Shown here: one piece after another, positions 44,198-54,010 of the stretch
How the letters are laid out: each line of letters opens with the position of its first letter
Numbering within the stretch: position 1 is the first letter of the stretch
Assembly (NCBI RefSeq): GCF_003851545.1
Contig: NZ_BHVX01000018.1
Span: forward strand, 23,869 to 87,868
Origin: Ralstonia sp. SET104
GTDB lineage: Bacteria > Pseudomonadota > Gammaproteobacteria > Burkholderiales > Burkholderiaceae
DNA: 64,000 nucleotides
Direction: 5' to 3'
Position numbers and translations under genes: made by a program
The notes under the pieces: generated by a model
The model's input: only the letters and a program-made list of their open reading frames with translations
Told to the model about the DNA's origin: nothing
Database searches by the model: none

Positions 44198-44227
44198 ATT
44201 ATAGAGCGGCCCGTCGCTCGGCTGTCA
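44198..44227 (-). promoter_or_regulatory. Promoter of rppH
   Basis: A consensus TATAAT at 44203-44198 (minus strand) lies 32 bp before the rppH ATG. TGACAG at 44227-44222, 18 bp further upstream, is a partial -35. Confidence 0.55.
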
Positions 44228-44385
44228 CAGAAGCCGAAATGTTGCCGCTCACTCGCGCCTCCTGAGGGAGGGGCGCAGACCGCGTAAATGTGCGTGAAGC
44301 GCCTCGTTCCATCTCCTGATTCCGGTGGCTTTTGCCCTTGTTCTCGCGGCTTTGCATGGTCGCGCCATCCCTTATTGTCAGTCGC

Positions 44386-46110
44386 ATGAAAGCGTCCCAA
44401 TTCTTCATTTCCACGCTCAAGGAAGCGCCCGCCGACGCGGAGATCGTCTCGCACAAGTTGATGATGCGTGCCGGCATGATCAAGAAGCTTGGCGCGGGCC
44501 TCTATACGTATATGCCCGTGGGGCTGCGTGTGATCCGCAAGGTCGAGCAGATCGTGCGCGAAGAAATGAACGCCGCCGGCGCGGTGGAAGTGCTGATGCC
44601 GGTGGTGCAGCCGGCCGAGTTGTGGCAGGAAACTGGCCGCTGGGACAAGATGGGCGACGAACTGCTGCGCTTCAAGGATCGTCATGAGCGCGACTTTGTC
44701 GTCCAGCCGACGTCGGAAGAAGTGGTGACGGACATCGCCCGCACCGAGATCCGCTCGTACAAGCAGTTGCCGATCAACTTCTACCAGATCCAGACCAAGT
44801 TCCGCGACGAGCGCCGTCCGCGCTTCGGCATCATGCGCGGCCGCGAGTTCACCATGAAGGACGCGTACTCCTTCGACCGCGACGCCGAAGGCCTGAAGGT
44901 CTCGTACCAGAAGATGTACGACGCCTACACGCGCATCTTCCAGCGTTTCGGTCTGCAGTTCCGGGCGGTGGCGGCCGACAACGGCGCTATCGGCGGGTCG
45001 GGCTCGCATGAGTTCCATGTGATCGCGGATACGGGCGAAGACGCCATCATCTACTGCCCGGATTCGGACTACGCTGCCAACATCGAGGCCGCTGAGGCCA
45101 TCGCACCGGCTGCGCCGCGCGGTGCCGCTGCTGAGGCGCTCACCAAGACACATACGCCGGGCCGCGCCAAGTGCGAGGCCGTGGCTGCGCAGTTGGCAAT
45201 TCCGCTGCAGCGCACGATCAAGTCGATCGTGCTGGCGACGGAAGTCGACGGCGCCGAGCCCCAGATCTGGCTGCTGCTGCTGCGCGGCGATCACGAGCTC
45301 AACGAGGTTAAGGCATCGAAGGTGCCGGGCCTGGCCGAGTTCCGTTTTGCCACCGAAGGCGAAATCCTGCGCGCGTTCGGCACGCGCCCCGGCTACCTGG
45401 GCCCGATCGGCACGAAGCTGCCGGTCAAGGTGGTGGCGGATCGCACGGTGGCTGCCATGAGCGACTTCGTCGTCGGCGCCAACGAAGAGGATTACCACTA
45501 CACCGGCGCCAACTGGGGGCGCGATCTGCCCGAGCCCGAGGTCTACGACCTGCGCAACGTGGTGGCGGGCGACGCCTCGCCGGACGGCAAGGGCACGCTG
45601 GCGATCTGCCGCGGTATCGAAGTCGGCCACGTCTTCATGCTCGGCACGAAGTATTCGGAAGCGATGAACGCCACGTTCCTCGACGAAAACGGCAAGACCC
45701 AGCCGATGGTGATGGGCTGCTATGGCATTGGCATCACGCGGATTCTGGGCGCAGCCATTGAGCAGAACTACGATGCGCGCGGGATCATCTGGCCGGCGTC
45801 GATTGCGCCGTTCCAGGTGGTGATCTGCCCGGTGGGTTACGACCGTTCTGATGCTGTGCGCGAGGAAGCCGATCGTCTGCACGCCGAGCTGGTTGCCGCC
45901 GGCATCGACGTGATGCTGGACGACCGCGGCGAGCGCCCCGGCGCGATGTTCGCCGACTGGGAACTGATCGGCGTGCCGTTCCGTGTGGTGGTGGGCGACC
46001 GCGGCCTGAAGGAAGGCAAGCTGGAATTCCAGGGCCGCCGCGATGAGGCCGCCACCGCCGTGGCGCCGGCCGATGTGCTGGCCACGCTGAAGGCGCGTCT
46101 CGCGCAGTAA
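44386..46110 (+). CDS. proS: Prolyl-tRNA synthetase
   Basis: ProRS (574 aa), bacterial type. Class II motif 1 includes [14 protein letters not shown]; motif 2 is [21 protein letters not shown] (seen as [16 protein letters not shown]); motif 3 is near the end, [13 protein letters not shown]. The editing insertion (about residues 225-410) is full length. The C-terminal anticodon-binding domain has [10 protein letters not shown]. The ATG at 44386 begins [15 protein letters not shown]. Confidence 0.97.
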   Translation: MKASQFFISTLKEAPADAEIVSHKLMMRAGMIKKLGAGLYTYMPVGLRVIRKVEQIVREEMNAAGAVEVLMPVVQPAELWQETGRWDKMGDELLRFKDRHERDFVVQPTSEEVVTDIARTEIRSYKQLPINFYQIQTKFRDERRPRFGIMRGREFTMKDAYSFDRDAEGLKVSYQKMYDAYTRIFQRFGLQFRAVAADNGAIGGSGSHEFHVIADTGEDAIIYCPDSDYAANIEAAEAIAPAAPRGAAAEALTKTHTPGRAKCEAVAAQLAIPLQRTIKSIVLATEVDGAEPQIWLLLLRGDHELNEVKASKVPGLAEFRFATEGEILRAFGTRPGYLGPIGTKLPVKVVADRTVAAMSDFVVGANEEDYHYTGANWGRDLPEPEVYDLRNVVAGDASPDGKGTLAICRGIEVGHVFMLGTKYSEAMNATFLDENGKTQPMVMGCYGIGITRILGAAIEQNYDARGIIWPASIAPFQVVICPVGYDRSDAVREEADRLHAELVAAGIDVMLDDRGERPGAMFADWELIGVPFRVVVGDRGLKEGKLEFQGRRDEAATAVAPADVLATLKARLAQ

Positions 46111-46124
46111 AGGAGCCGAACCGC

Positions 46125-46883
46125 ATGCGCCGCTTGTTCTCTGCCCGCCTGATGGCCGCTGCGCTGTGCGCAGGGACGTTGCTCGCGGGCATGCAGGCGG
46201 CGTGGGCGGGCGCCCAGAAAGAGGAATACCTGGCGGACTCGGTACGCAGCGCGCTGTCTGCCGCCGTGGCCGACAGCCGTCCGCTGCGCCCGGTGTTTGC
46301 CAGCAACGACGAGCAACTCGGCTACCTGCGCTGGCTGGCCGAGATGTCGGTGCGCATGTCGGGCAAGATTGCGCAGGCGTCGGTACGCGTGGAGCTGATC
46401 GAAACGGCATACTACGAAGCCAAGCGCGCGGGGCTGGACCCGGCGCTGGTGCTGGGCTTGATCCAGGTGGAGTCCGGGTTCCGTAAATACGCCATCAGCA
46501 GCGCGGGCGCGATGGGCCTGATGCAGGTGATGCCGTTCTGGACGCGCAGCATTGGCGACAACGACGCCCGCAAGCTCTTCCATTTGCAAAGTAACCTGCG
46601 CTACGGCTGCACGATCCTGCGTCATTACCTCGACATGGAAGGCGGCAATCTGTATCTGGCGCTGGGCCGCTACAACGGTAGCCGGGGCCAGCCACAGTAT
46701 CCGAATGCGGTGTTGGCGGCGTGGAAGCGCTGGCAGTATCAGGAGTCGAGCGCGATGACAGTGTCGGCGCCGGTTCCGGCCGAGCCTGCTGCGGCTGCCT
46801 CGCGTGCCCCGCGTGTCAAGGCGTTGCCGGAAGTGCCGGCGCGCAATCCGTTCTCGCCGCTACGCATCGCTGGCGGTTCGTGA
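46125..46883 (+). CDS. SLT-type lytic transglycosylase
   Basis: A 252-residue exported enzyme with a signal peptide (to about residue 28). The SLT domain has the catalytic Glu116 in IQVESGFR, followed by SSAGAMGLMQVMP and the LRYGC, ALGRYNGSRG blocks. It cuts murein glycan to 1,6-anhydro ends, the products AmpD handles. The Pro/Ala-rich tail is low complexity. It follows proS by 14 bp. Confidence 0.93.
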   Translation: MRRLFSARLMAAALCAGTLLAGMQAAWAGAQKEEYLADSVRSALSAAVADSRPLRPVFASNDEQLGYLRWLAEMSVRMSGKIAQASVRVELIETAYYEAKRAGLDPALVLGLIQVESGFRKYAISSAGAMGLMQVMPFWTRSIGDNDARKLFHLQSNLRYGCTILRHYLDMEGGNLYLALGRYNGSRGQPQYPNAVLAAWKRWQYQESSAMTVSAPVPAEPAAAASRAPRVKALPEVPARNPFSPLRIAGGS

Positions 46884-46952
46884 TCTTCGGTCGGCGGTCG
46901 GTCGGCCTACAATAGGGCCATTTCTCGCTCGCCCGTGTCTTCCCGATCCCGC

Positions 46953-47819
46953 ATGTCCACCACCCAACCGTACGCGACCATGTCTGACGCGCTGCGCGAC
47001 TGGCTGCAGCGTCACGTGAACGAAGGCTTCGAAGCCGAATCGCTGGTGGCTTCGATGGTGCAATCCGGCTATGACCGCCCCTTCGCTCGCCGCGTCGTCG
47101 AGGCGGCGCTTGCCGCCCGCGCACCGGCCCCGGCCGTGGCCCAGACGCCCGCGCCCGTTGCCGACGAAGCGGTCGAGAACAGCAACGCGGTGCATACCGC
47201 CGATGGCGACATTCCCATCTTGTTTGCGATCGAGACGCCGCGCATCGTACTGTTTCAACACTTCCTGTCAGACGAAGAGTGTGACGAGCTGATTGCGATC
47301 GGGCGCAACCGCCTCAAGCGCTCGCCCGTGGTGAACCCCGATACGGGCGAAGAAAACCTGATCTCGGCGCGCACCAGCCAGGGCGGGATGTTCCAGGTGG
47401 GTGAGCATCCGCTGATCGCCAAGATCGAGGCGCGCATCGCGCAGGCCGTGGGTGTGCCGGTCGAGCACGGCGAAGGCTTCCAGGTGCTGAACTACCAGCC
47501 CGGCGGCGAATACCAGCCGCATTTCGATTTCTTCAACCCGGGGCGCAGCGGCGAGGCACGCCAGCTTGAAGTCGGCGGCCAGCGCGTGGCAACCATGGTC
47601 ATTTACCTGAACAGCGTGCAGGCCGGTGGCGCGACGGGTTTTCCGAAGCTTGGGCTGGAAGTGGCGCCGGTCAAGGGCAACGCGGTCTTCTTCGTCTACA
47701 AGCGGCCCGATGGCTCGCTGGACGAAAACACGCTGCATGCTGGCCTGCCGGTCGAACGTGGCGAGAAGTGGATCGCCACCAAATGGCTGCGTGAACGCCC
47801 CTACCGTCGCGGCGCCTGA
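46953..47819 (+). CDS. Prolyl 4-hydroxylase-like 2OG-Fe(II) oxygenase
   Basis: A 288-residue P4H-type dioxygenase. The iron ligands are His190 and Asp192 (HFDFF) and His262 (LHAG), and Lys272 can bind 2-oxoglutarate. An N-terminal helical domain (about residues 10-56) and an Ala/Pro linker precede the catalytic part, which is unusual for short bacterial P4Hs. The target is unknown. The start could be the GTG at 46935, the ATG at 46953 or the ATG at 46980. Confidence 0.88.
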   Translation: MSTTQPYATMSDALRDWLQRHVNEGFEAESLVASMVQSGYDRPFARRVVEAALAARAPAPAVAQTPAPVADEAVENSNAVHTADGDIPILFAIETPRIVLFQHFLSDEECDELIAIGRNRLKRSPVVNPDTGEENLISARTSQGGMFQVGEHPLIAKIEARIAQAVGVPVEHGEGFQVLNYQPGGEYQPHFDFFNPGRSGEARQLEVGGQRVATMVIYLNSVQAGGATGFPKLGLEVAPVKGNAVFFVYKRPDGSLDENTLHAGLPVERGEKWIATKWLRERPYRRGA

Positions 47820-47832
47820 TCGACGCCAGGCG

Positions 47833-48426
47833 ATGGAATACACGTTCCTCTCCGCGACTGTCCTGCTGGTGCTGATCACCGATCCGCTCGGCAACATTCC
47901 TATCTTCATCTCGGCGCTGCGGCCGGTGGCGCCAGAGCGCCGCAACCGCGTCGTGCTGCGCGAGGTCGGCATTGCGTTCGTGCTGCTGCTCGTCTTCATG
48001 TTTTTCGGCGAGAGCTTCTTGCGCATGATGAGCCTGACCGACATGTCGCTGCAGATTGCGGGCGGTATCGTGCTGTTCCTGATTGCGCTGCGTATGATCT
48101 TCCCGCGCGAGGGCGCCACGGATGCGCAGCCGACAGGCGAGCCGTTTATCGTGCCGCTGGCGATTCCCGCCATCGCTGGGCCGTCGGCGATGGCGACTGT
48201 GATGCTGCTGGTGTCGCAGGCACCTGGGCGCATGTGGACGTGGGTCGGCTCGTTGTGTGTGACCATGGCAGTGAGCACCGTGGTGCTGCTTGGCGCCACG
48301 CGCATTCAGCGTCTGGTGGGCGAGCGCACGGTGATGGCGTTTGAGCGGCTGATGGGGCTGATCCTGGTGGCGATCTCGGTGGAGATGCTGCTCAAGGGGA
48401 TACGCACCTTCGCACACCAACTCTAA
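47833..48426 (+). CDS. MarC-family membrane protein
   Basis: A 197-residue integral membrane protein of the MarC family (YhgN-like), with six predicted membrane segments. The motifs LVLITDPLGNIPIFIS and PLAIPAIAGPSAMATVMLL (as IPAIAGPSAMATV) are typical. The function is poorly known; MarC itself is not needed for multidrug resistance. It follows the oxygenase gene by 13 bp. Confidence 0.92.
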   Translation: MEYTFLSATVLLVLITDPLGNIPIFISALRPVAPERRNRVVLREVGIAFVLLLVFMFFGESFLRMMSLTDMSLQIAGGIVLFLIALRMIFPREGATDAQPTGEPFIVPLAIPAIAGPSAMATVMLLVSQAPGRMWTWVGSLCVTMAVSTVVLLGATRIQRLVGERTVMAFERLMGLILVAISVEMLLKGIRTFAHQL

Positions 48427-48440
48427 GTGCATCACCCAGA

Positions 48441-48478
48441 CAACAAAAAGGGCGACCGTTGAGTCGCCCATTTTGTTG
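48441..48478. terminator. Bidirectional terminator between marC-like gene and HPRT gene
   Basis: CAACAAAA and GGGCGAC (48441-48448, 48450-48456) pair with GTCGCCC and TTTTGTTG (48463-48469, 48471-48478). The flanking A and T runs make it work in both directions. Confidence 0.88.
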
Positions 48479-48491
48479 CGCCTGCGCTGCG

Positions 48492-49040
48492 TCAGGTGTT
48501 CTTCAGCGCGCGGATGGTCGGCAGGTTGCGCCAGTAGCCCTTGGCGTCCATGCCGCAGCCGAAGACGTAGCGGTCCGGCACGTTGAAGCCGCAGAAATCC
48601 GGATACAGCGGCTTGGACTTGGCGAGCGTCTTTTCGCACAGCACAGCGGAGTAGAACTCGGCGGCGCCCATGTCGATGATGCGCGAACGGATGGCGGCCA
48701 TCGTCTCGCCTTCGTCGAGAATGTCGTCGAGCACCAGCACTGTGCGGCCCTTGACGGACTCGCGCGGCGCCACGCGCCACTGCATCTCGCCGCCCACCGT
48801 CTTGTTGTTGTAGCGCGAGAGGTGGATGTAGTCGAACTCCAGCGGGAAGGCCAGCTTGGGCAGTAGCATGCCGGTGAAGACGGCCGCACCGCCCATCACG
48901 GACAGCACCATCGGGAAGGTGTCGCCGATCTTCTCGGTGATCTGTTCAGCCATGCGGTCCAGCGAGCCGCGCACGGCGTCTTCGCTGACGATTTCTTCGG
49001 AGTTGGCCCAGAGTTCGCGGGCCTGTTCTGCGCTCAGCAT
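48492..49040 (-). CDS. hpt: Hypoxanthine-guanine phosphoribosyltransferase
   Basis: A 182-residue purine-salvage enzyme that makes IMP or GMP from the base and PRPP. The PRPP loop is VLVLDDILDEGETM; FDYIHLSRY and DFCGFNVPDRYVFGCGMD are also typical of this family. Full length. It is the last gene of a leftward ffh-hpt pair. Confidence 0.92.
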   Translation of the reverse strand: MLSAEQARELWANSEEIVSEDAVRGSLDRMAEQITEKIGDTFPMVLSVMGGAAVFTGMLLPKLAFPLEFDYIHLSRYNNKTVGGEMQWRVAPRESVKGRTVLVLDDILDEGETMAAIRSRIIDMGAAEFYSAVLCEKTLAKSKPLYPDFCGFNVPDRYVFGCGMDAKGYWRNLPTIRALKNT

Positions 49041-49087
49041 CGTGTCAGTTGGGTGAAACGGTTCGGTTTAAATCGATCGGGGCGCTC

Positions 49088-49105
49088 GGGCCGTTCGGGC
49101 CGTTC
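49088..49105. repeat. Two 9-nt tandem units between hpt and ffh
   Basis: GGGCCGTTC is repeated at 49088-49096 and 49097-49105, just after GGGCGCTC. Non-coding; nothing else seen in the 84-bp gap. Confidence 0.6.
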
Positions 49106-49124
49106 GGGGGGAAGGGTAGCCCGC

Positions 49125-50540
49125 TCAACGGCCGCCCAACAACCCCTTCATGCCACCTTTCATGCCGCCCATGGCGCGCATCATCTTCATCATGCCGCCG
49201 CCCTTGAGCTTTTTCATCATGGATTGCATCTGCTCGAACTGGTTGAGCAGGCGGTTGACTTCCTGCACCTGCACGCCTGCACCCGCAGCAATGCGGCGCT
49301 TGCGGCTCGCCTTGATCAGTTCGGGCTTGGCGCGCTCGGCTGCCGTCATGCTATTGATGATGCCTTCCATGCGGCGGACCTGCTTTTCGGCCTGATCCAT
49401 GTTGGCGCCCTGGGCCTGCTGGGCGAACTGCGCGGGCAGCTTGTCCATCAGGCCGCCCAGGCCGCCCATCTTCTTCATCTGGCCGATCTGCGCCTTGAAG
49501 TCTTCCAGGTCAAAGCCGCCGGTCTTCTTGATCTTGGCGGCAAGCTTTTGCGCCTCTTCCATGTCGACACCGCGCTGGGCTTCTTCCACCAGCGCGAGAA
49601 TGTCGCCCATGCCCAGAATGCGCTGGGCCATGCGGTCGGGGTAGAACGGCTCCAGCCCGTCGAGTTTTTCGGCCACGCCAACGAACTTGATCGGCTTGCC
49701 CGTGATGTGACGCACCGACAACGCCGCACCACCGCGCGCATCGCCATCGAGCTTGGTCAACACCACACCGGTCAGCGGCAGCGTGTCATTAAAGGCCTTG
49801 GCGGTGTTGACGGCATCCTGACCGAGCATCGCGTCGACCACGAACAGCGTTTCAGCCGGCTTGAGCTTGGCGTGCAGCGCGGCGATCTCCTGCATCATCG
49901 CCTCGTCGATACCGAGACGGCCGGCCGTATCGACGATCAACACGTCGTGGTAGTGCTTCTTGGCCCAGTCCAGCGCAGCGGCGGCAATGTCCACCGGCTT
50001 CTGATCGGGCTGCGAGGGGAAGAAATCGGCGCCGACCTGTTCGGACACCGTCTTCAACTGCGCGATGGCGGCGGGGCGATACACGTCGCACGACACCGTC
50101 AGCACTTTTTTCTTTTTGTTTTCTTTGAGCCACTTGGCGAGCTTGCCGACCGTGGTGGTCTTGCCCGCGCCCTGCAGACCGGCCATCAGGATGATCGCGG
50201 GCGGCGTGACGTTGAGGTTCAGCTCTGCTGCGCGGCCGCCCATGATGTTGCTGCCGACGCCTTCCAGTGCTTCCTGGCCGCCGATGATGGCCGTCAGCTC
50301 GCGCTGCACGATGCCGACCAGCGCCTGGCCCGGCGAGAGGCTTGTGATGACGTCTTCGCCGAGCGCCTTTTCCTTGACGCGGGCAATGAACTCGCGCACG
50401 ACTGGCAGCGCCACGTCGGCTTCGAGCAGCGCCAGGCGGACTTCGCGCAGCATCTCGGCGGTGTTGGCTTCGGTCAGGCGCGCTTCGCCGCGCATGGTCT
50501 TGACCACGCGCGCGAGCCGTTGGGTCAGGTTATCCAGCAT
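49125..50540 (-). CDS. ffh: Signal recognition particle GTPase Ffh
   Basis: Ffh (471 aa) binds 4.5S RNA and the signal sequences of membrane proteins and docks at FtsY. The N domain is followed by the G domain with GLQGAGKTTT, DVYRPAAIAQL, DTAGRLGID and TKLDGDARGG. The C-terminal M domain is Met-rich (QMQSMMKKLKGGGMMKMMRAMGGMKGG, in shorter pieces QMQSMMKKL and GGMMKMMRAMGG). Normal length. Confidence 0.98.
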   Translation of the reverse strand: MLDNLTQRLARVVKTMRGEARLTEANTAEMLREVRLALLEADVALPVVREFIARVKEKALGEDVITSLSPGQALVGIVQRELTAIIGGQEALEGVGSNIMGGRAAELNLNVTPPAIILMAGLQGAGKTTTVGKLAKWLKENKKKKVLTVSCDVYRPAAIAQLKTVSEQVGADFFPSQPDQKPVDIAAAALDWAKKHYHDVLIVDTAGRLGIDEAMMQEIAALHAKLKPAETLFVVDAMLGQDAVNTAKAFNDTLPLTGVVLTKLDGDARGGAALSVRHITGKPIKFVGVAEKLDGLEPFYPDRMAQRILGMGDILALVEEAQRGVDMEEAQKLAAKIKKTGGFDLEDFKAQIGQMKKMGGLGGLMDKLPAQFAQQAQGANMDQAEKQVRRMEGIINSMTAAERAKPELIKASRKRRIAAGAGVQVQEVNRLLNQFEQMQSMMKKLKGGGMMKMMRAMGGMKGGMKGLLGGR

Positions 50541-50710
50541 GACAGTGACAAGGATCCGGAATTGGGGGCAGGATGGAAAAAGAGACCGGCACGCACTTGG
50601 CTTGCACCGGCTAGGAATGCGTCAAATGCGCGCATGTTGCGTTGCCGTCGGATGACGCCGGCGGGAGCGGGCCCCGCCAAAACAGGGGTGCGCTGCGGTA
50701 AACTGTGTAA

Positions 50711-51622
50711 ATGGCAATTGTACTGTATGCGCTGACAGCGCTTCTCTACGGCATCCTCGCTTCGGTAGCGTGGGCGCGACGCGGCGGGCTGGGTGCCCCG
50801 GCCGTCGCGGGAGCCATGGCGGCAGGTGGCCAGCCATCAGGTGCCACGGTGCTCGTTCCGCCGCCTCCGGCTGCCGCCGATACCGTCCCGGGCTGGTGGC
50901 GCTGGGCTTTGCTGGCCGCGCTGGCCGCGCATGGGTTCCTGCTGCACGAGACCATTTTCCCTGCCAGCGCCATGGTGTTTGGCTTTGCCTATGCGCTGTC
51001 GGCCATGCTGTGGCTGGGCGTGGGCATCTTCTGGATCGAAAGCCTGTTCTTCTCGCTGGCTGGGCTGGGCTTGCTGGTGATGCCGGTGGCGCTGGTCGGG
51101 AGCCTGCTGCCCTTGGCCTTCCCTGGCACGCAGATACTCGGCTATGCCGCCAGCCCGCTGTTCAAGCTGCACTTTGCCATCGCGAACGTCGCTTATGGTC
51201 TATTCACGCTGGCGGCGTTCCACGCGATTTTGATGCTGGCCGCCGAGCGCCGCCTGCACACCATCAACCGCCCCGCCGAGGCGGGCTGGTTCAGCCGCTG
51301 GCTGGATCTGCTGCCACCGCTGCTCACGCTTGAGAAACTGCTGTTCCGCCTCATTGGCGCGGGCTTTGTGCTGCTGACGCTGACGATCGCGTCGGGCGTG
51401 CTGTTCTCCGAGCAGTTATTCCACAGCGCCTTCCATTTCGATCACAAGAACATTTTTGCGGTGCTGTCGTGGGCGATGTTCGGCGGCATTCTGATTGGCC
51501 GCCGTTTCCGCGGCTGGCGCGGCCGTGTAGCGCTGCGCTGGGTGATGGCAGCCTTTGCGATTCTGCTGCTGGCGTACGTGGGCAGCCGCTTCGTGCTCGA
51601 AGTCATCCTCCATCGCGCCTAG
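50711..51622 (+). CDS. YpjD/CcsA-like cytochrome c assembly membrane protein
   Basis: A 303-residue membrane protein with about eight to nine segments, of the inner-membrane YpjD group related to CcsA/CcmC. Conserved His residues lie in LKLHFAIANVAYG (as PLFKLHFAIANVAYG), HGFLLHE and FHFDHKNIFAVLSW. A role in heme handling or cytochrome c assembly is inferred from the family only. It is divergent from ffh and reads toward pilS. Confidence 0.85.
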   Translation: MAIVLYALTALLYGILASVAWARRGGLGAPAVAGAMAAGGQPSGATVLVPPPPAAADTVPGWWRWALLAALAAHGFLLHETIFPASAMVFGFAYALSAMLWLGVGIFWIESLFFSLAGLGLLVMPVALVGSLLPLAFPGTQILGYAASPLFKLHFAIANVAYGLFTLAAFHAILMLAAERRLHTINRPAEAGWFSRWLDLLPPLLTLEKLLFRLIGAGFVLLTLTIASGVLFSEQLFHSAFHFDHKNIFAVLSWAMFGGILIGRRFRGWRGRVALRWVMAAFAILLLAYVGSRFVLEVILHRA

Positions 51623-51668
51623 CGCGTTTTTTTAGTGCCTGCGCTGTTACTGTCTTTGTCTGTTTTCC

Positions 51669-51935
51669 ATGTCTCGTCCTGTCCTGCTGATCCTGATGCT
51701 GCTCGCCGGCTGGTGGTGGTTGAGCCGCCAGGGGACGCGTTCGTCCCGCGCTTCGGGGCCGGGCCAGACGTCCTCGCACGGGCAGGGTACGGCCCGGCGT
51801 GCACCTGAGCCTCAGGCCTCCCAACCGATCGAGCAATGTGCCGTGTGCGGCGTACACGCGCCACGCACCGGCATGATCGCGCTGCCCGGCGGCCGCTACC
51901 GCTGCCCCGAGCACGCTGACCGAGGCAACGCATGA
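51669..51935 (+). CDS. PP0621-like small membrane/zinc protein
   Basis: An 88-residue protein with one N-terminal membrane helix (VLLILMLLAGWWWL), a Ser/Gly-rich linker and a CxxC ... C motif (CAVCGVHAPRTG, RYRCPEHA) that could bind zinc. It resembles the PP0621 family, of unknown function. Its stop overlaps the pilS start as ATGA (51932-51935). Confidence 0.8.
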   Translation: MSRPVLLILMLLAGWWWLSRQGTRSSRASGPGQTSSHGQGTARRAPEPQASQPIEQCAVCGVHAPRTGMIALPGGRYRCPEHADRGNA

Positions 51936-53971
51936 CGCCAGACGCGTCGGGTGCCGCGCAGGCAACGCCATCTGCCGCGCGCAGCCTGCTCTCGCGCCTG
52001 AACGCCTGGCGCGCACTCCGTTCTGTCTGGCTGGAGCCTGATCCGCCTGAATTCCAGTGGCGCCTGCTGCGCTATTTCGCCTTCAGCCGCGCAGCCGTGG
52101 CGCTGGTTCTGTTGCTGTTCGTGATGGTGCCGCGCGAGCACAACGACCCGGGCGGGCTGGCCAATAGCGATGCGCTGCTCAGCCTGACGCTGCCCTATCT
52201 GGCGATGGCCCTGCTGATCCTGGCTGCCGCCGGCTGGTGGCGCACGCGGTTCCAGTTCCGCGTGCGGCTGGATGTGGTGCTCGATCTGCTGTTCCTGGGG
52301 CTGGCGTACGCCACGCTTTCGCGCCTGTCGGCCAGTGTGGCGATGGTGTTGCTGATGCCTGTGCTGGCCGCGGGCGCGCTCACCAGCCTGCTGTTTGCAC
52401 TGTTCACGGCGGCGGTGGCGTCGATCGTGGTGCTGGCTGATCCGTTCCTGCAGATGGTGAGCGACGGCGTGATCGCACCGGGGCTGGCGTCGGCAGGGCT
52501 GTACGGCCTCGTCTACATGATGGCTGCGTCGATGATGTACGGCCTGTCGCACCGCCAGATTGCGCAGGAGCGCCTGACCATGGCGCGCGAGCGCGAGTTG
52601 CGCCTGCAGCAGTTGGTCAACCGCCTCATGGTCTATGACATGCAGGATGGCGTGATGCTGGTGCGCGCCGATGGCCGCGTCGTTGCCGCCAATCCGGCGG
52701 CGGCCATGCTGCTGGGTGTGCCGCAAAGTGCGTTTGTTGGCAGCGGCGCGATGTTGTTCGATCTGAAGGACGTGCCGCATCTGCGCCCGCTGCTCGAAAC
52801 GCTGCGCCAGTGGCTGCGCCGCAAGAGCCGCCCCGCCGACGGCACCGGCGATGACGATGTCCCCCGCATCCTCGATCTGCTGCCCATCGCCTCGGGCGGG
52901 CGGACTGGCCGCGCCATGTTGAGCGCACGCCTGCGCCTGCGCTTTATCCTGCCGAGCCTGGCCAATCTGCGCAGCGTCTATATGGACAGCCTCGTCAGTT
53001 CGATTGGCCTGAGCCTGCTGAGTGAGGGCGGCGACATGCGTCCGCGCATTCCGTCGTCCGAGGCCATCACGCAGGGCTGGTCGGTGGATGACGAAGCATT
53101 TCTGCGCCACGAGCTGCACGACACCGTGCTGGTCCACGTGGAAAGCTGGGAGCGCGTGGCGGAGCAAGCGCAGCAGGAAAAGTTGGCCTCGATGGGGCGG
53201 CTGGTGGCCAGTGTTGCGCACCAGATCCGCAACCCGCTGGCCGCGATCAGCCAGGCGGCTGAACTGCTGGACGATCCGGGCGACGGCCACGATGGTGGCA
53301 CGCATGTGCGCCCCGAAAGCGCGGGAGTGGAGACACGCCTGCTGCGCATCATTCGCGACAACGTGCGCCGGCTCGACCAGGTGGTTGCCGACGTGCTAAT
53401 GCTCTCGCGCCGCCCGCGCGGCGAACGCGTGCGTGTGCAGCTTGCACAAGTGCTGCCGGAAGTGGTTGAGCGTTGGCGCGCTGAAGCCTTGCGCCGCGCT
53501 GGCGAGGCGACCGAGATCAACCCCAACCTTGTGCGCGTGGCGGTGGACCTGAACACGCCTGTGCTGTTCGACCCCGCGCAGTTGCAGCAAGTGGTGGGCA
53601 ACATGCTCGACAACGCGTTGCGCTATTGCCGCCGCGTGCCGGGCTCGATCCAACTGGCCGCTTACGCGCTGGACGAGACGCATGCCGAACTCGTCATCTG
53701 GAACGACGGCCCCGAAGTGCCTACCGAGCAGCAGCGCAGCCTGTTCGAGCCGTTCTTCACGAATGACGCCCAAGGCACCGGCCTGGGCCTTTATATGGCG
53801 CGTGAGTTGTGTAGCGCCAACGACGCGCAGATCCGTTACGGCGCCATTGCTCTGGAATCCTTGCTCGATCGCACCGGAGCGTTGACCATGGAGGCGCGCG
53901 ACACATTGCCGCGCCGCGCCTTCATCATCACCTTGATGTTTGACCAACCTGCTGTGCTGACTGCGGAATGA
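51932..53971 (+). CDS. pilS: Sensor histidine kinase PilS
   Basis: A 679-residue membrane kinase that with PilR controls pilin transcription. About six N-terminal membrane segments (residues 50-225) are followed by a PAS-like region (VNRLMVYDMQDGVMLVRADG as YDMQDGVMLV). The H box is SVAHQIRNPLAA with His430. The ATP lid includes NMLDNALRYC, WNDGPEVP and GTGLGLYMAREL. Coupled by ATGA to the small gene before it. It is longer than the Pseudomonas protein, mainly in linker regions. Confidence 0.93.
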   Translation: MTPDASGAAQATPSAARSLLSRLNAWRALRSVWLEPDPPEFQWRLLRYFAFSRAAVALVLLLFVMVPREHNDPGGLANSDALLSLTLPYLAMALLILAAAGWWRTRFQFRVRLDVVLDLLFLGLAYATLSRLSASVAMVLLMPVLAAGALTSLLFALFTAAVASIVVLADPFLQMVSDGVIAPGLASAGLYGLVYMMAASMMYGLSHRQIAQERLTMARERELRLQQLVNRLMVYDMQDGVMLVRADGRVVAANPAAAMLLGVPQSAFVGSGAMLFDLKDVPHLRPLLETLRQWLRRKSRPADGTGDDDVPRILDLLPIASGGRTGRAMLSARLRLRFILPSLANLRSVYMDSLVSSIGLSLLSEGGDMRPRIPSSEAITQGWSVDDEAFLRHELHDTVLVHVESWERVAEQAQQEKLASMGRLVASVAHQIRNPLAAISQAAELLDDPGDGHDGGTHVRPESAGVETRLLRIIRDNVRRLDQVVADVLMLSRRPRGERVRVQLAQVLPEVVERWRAEALRRAGEATEINPNLVRVAVDLNTPVLFDPAQLQQVVGNMLDNALRYCRRVPGSIQLAAYALDETHAELVIWNDGPEVPTEQQRSLFEPFFTNDAQGTGLGLYMARELCSANDAQIRYGAIALESLLDRTGALTMEARDTLPRRAFIITLMFDQPAVLTAE

Positions 53972-54010
53972 TCCGCGGGCCGAGAATTTCTGCCGACCTT
54001 CTGCTGATCC

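Noticed and set aside
44152..46410. A 752-codon open frame opposite proS
   Set aside because: Antisense shadow of a conserved synthetase gene.
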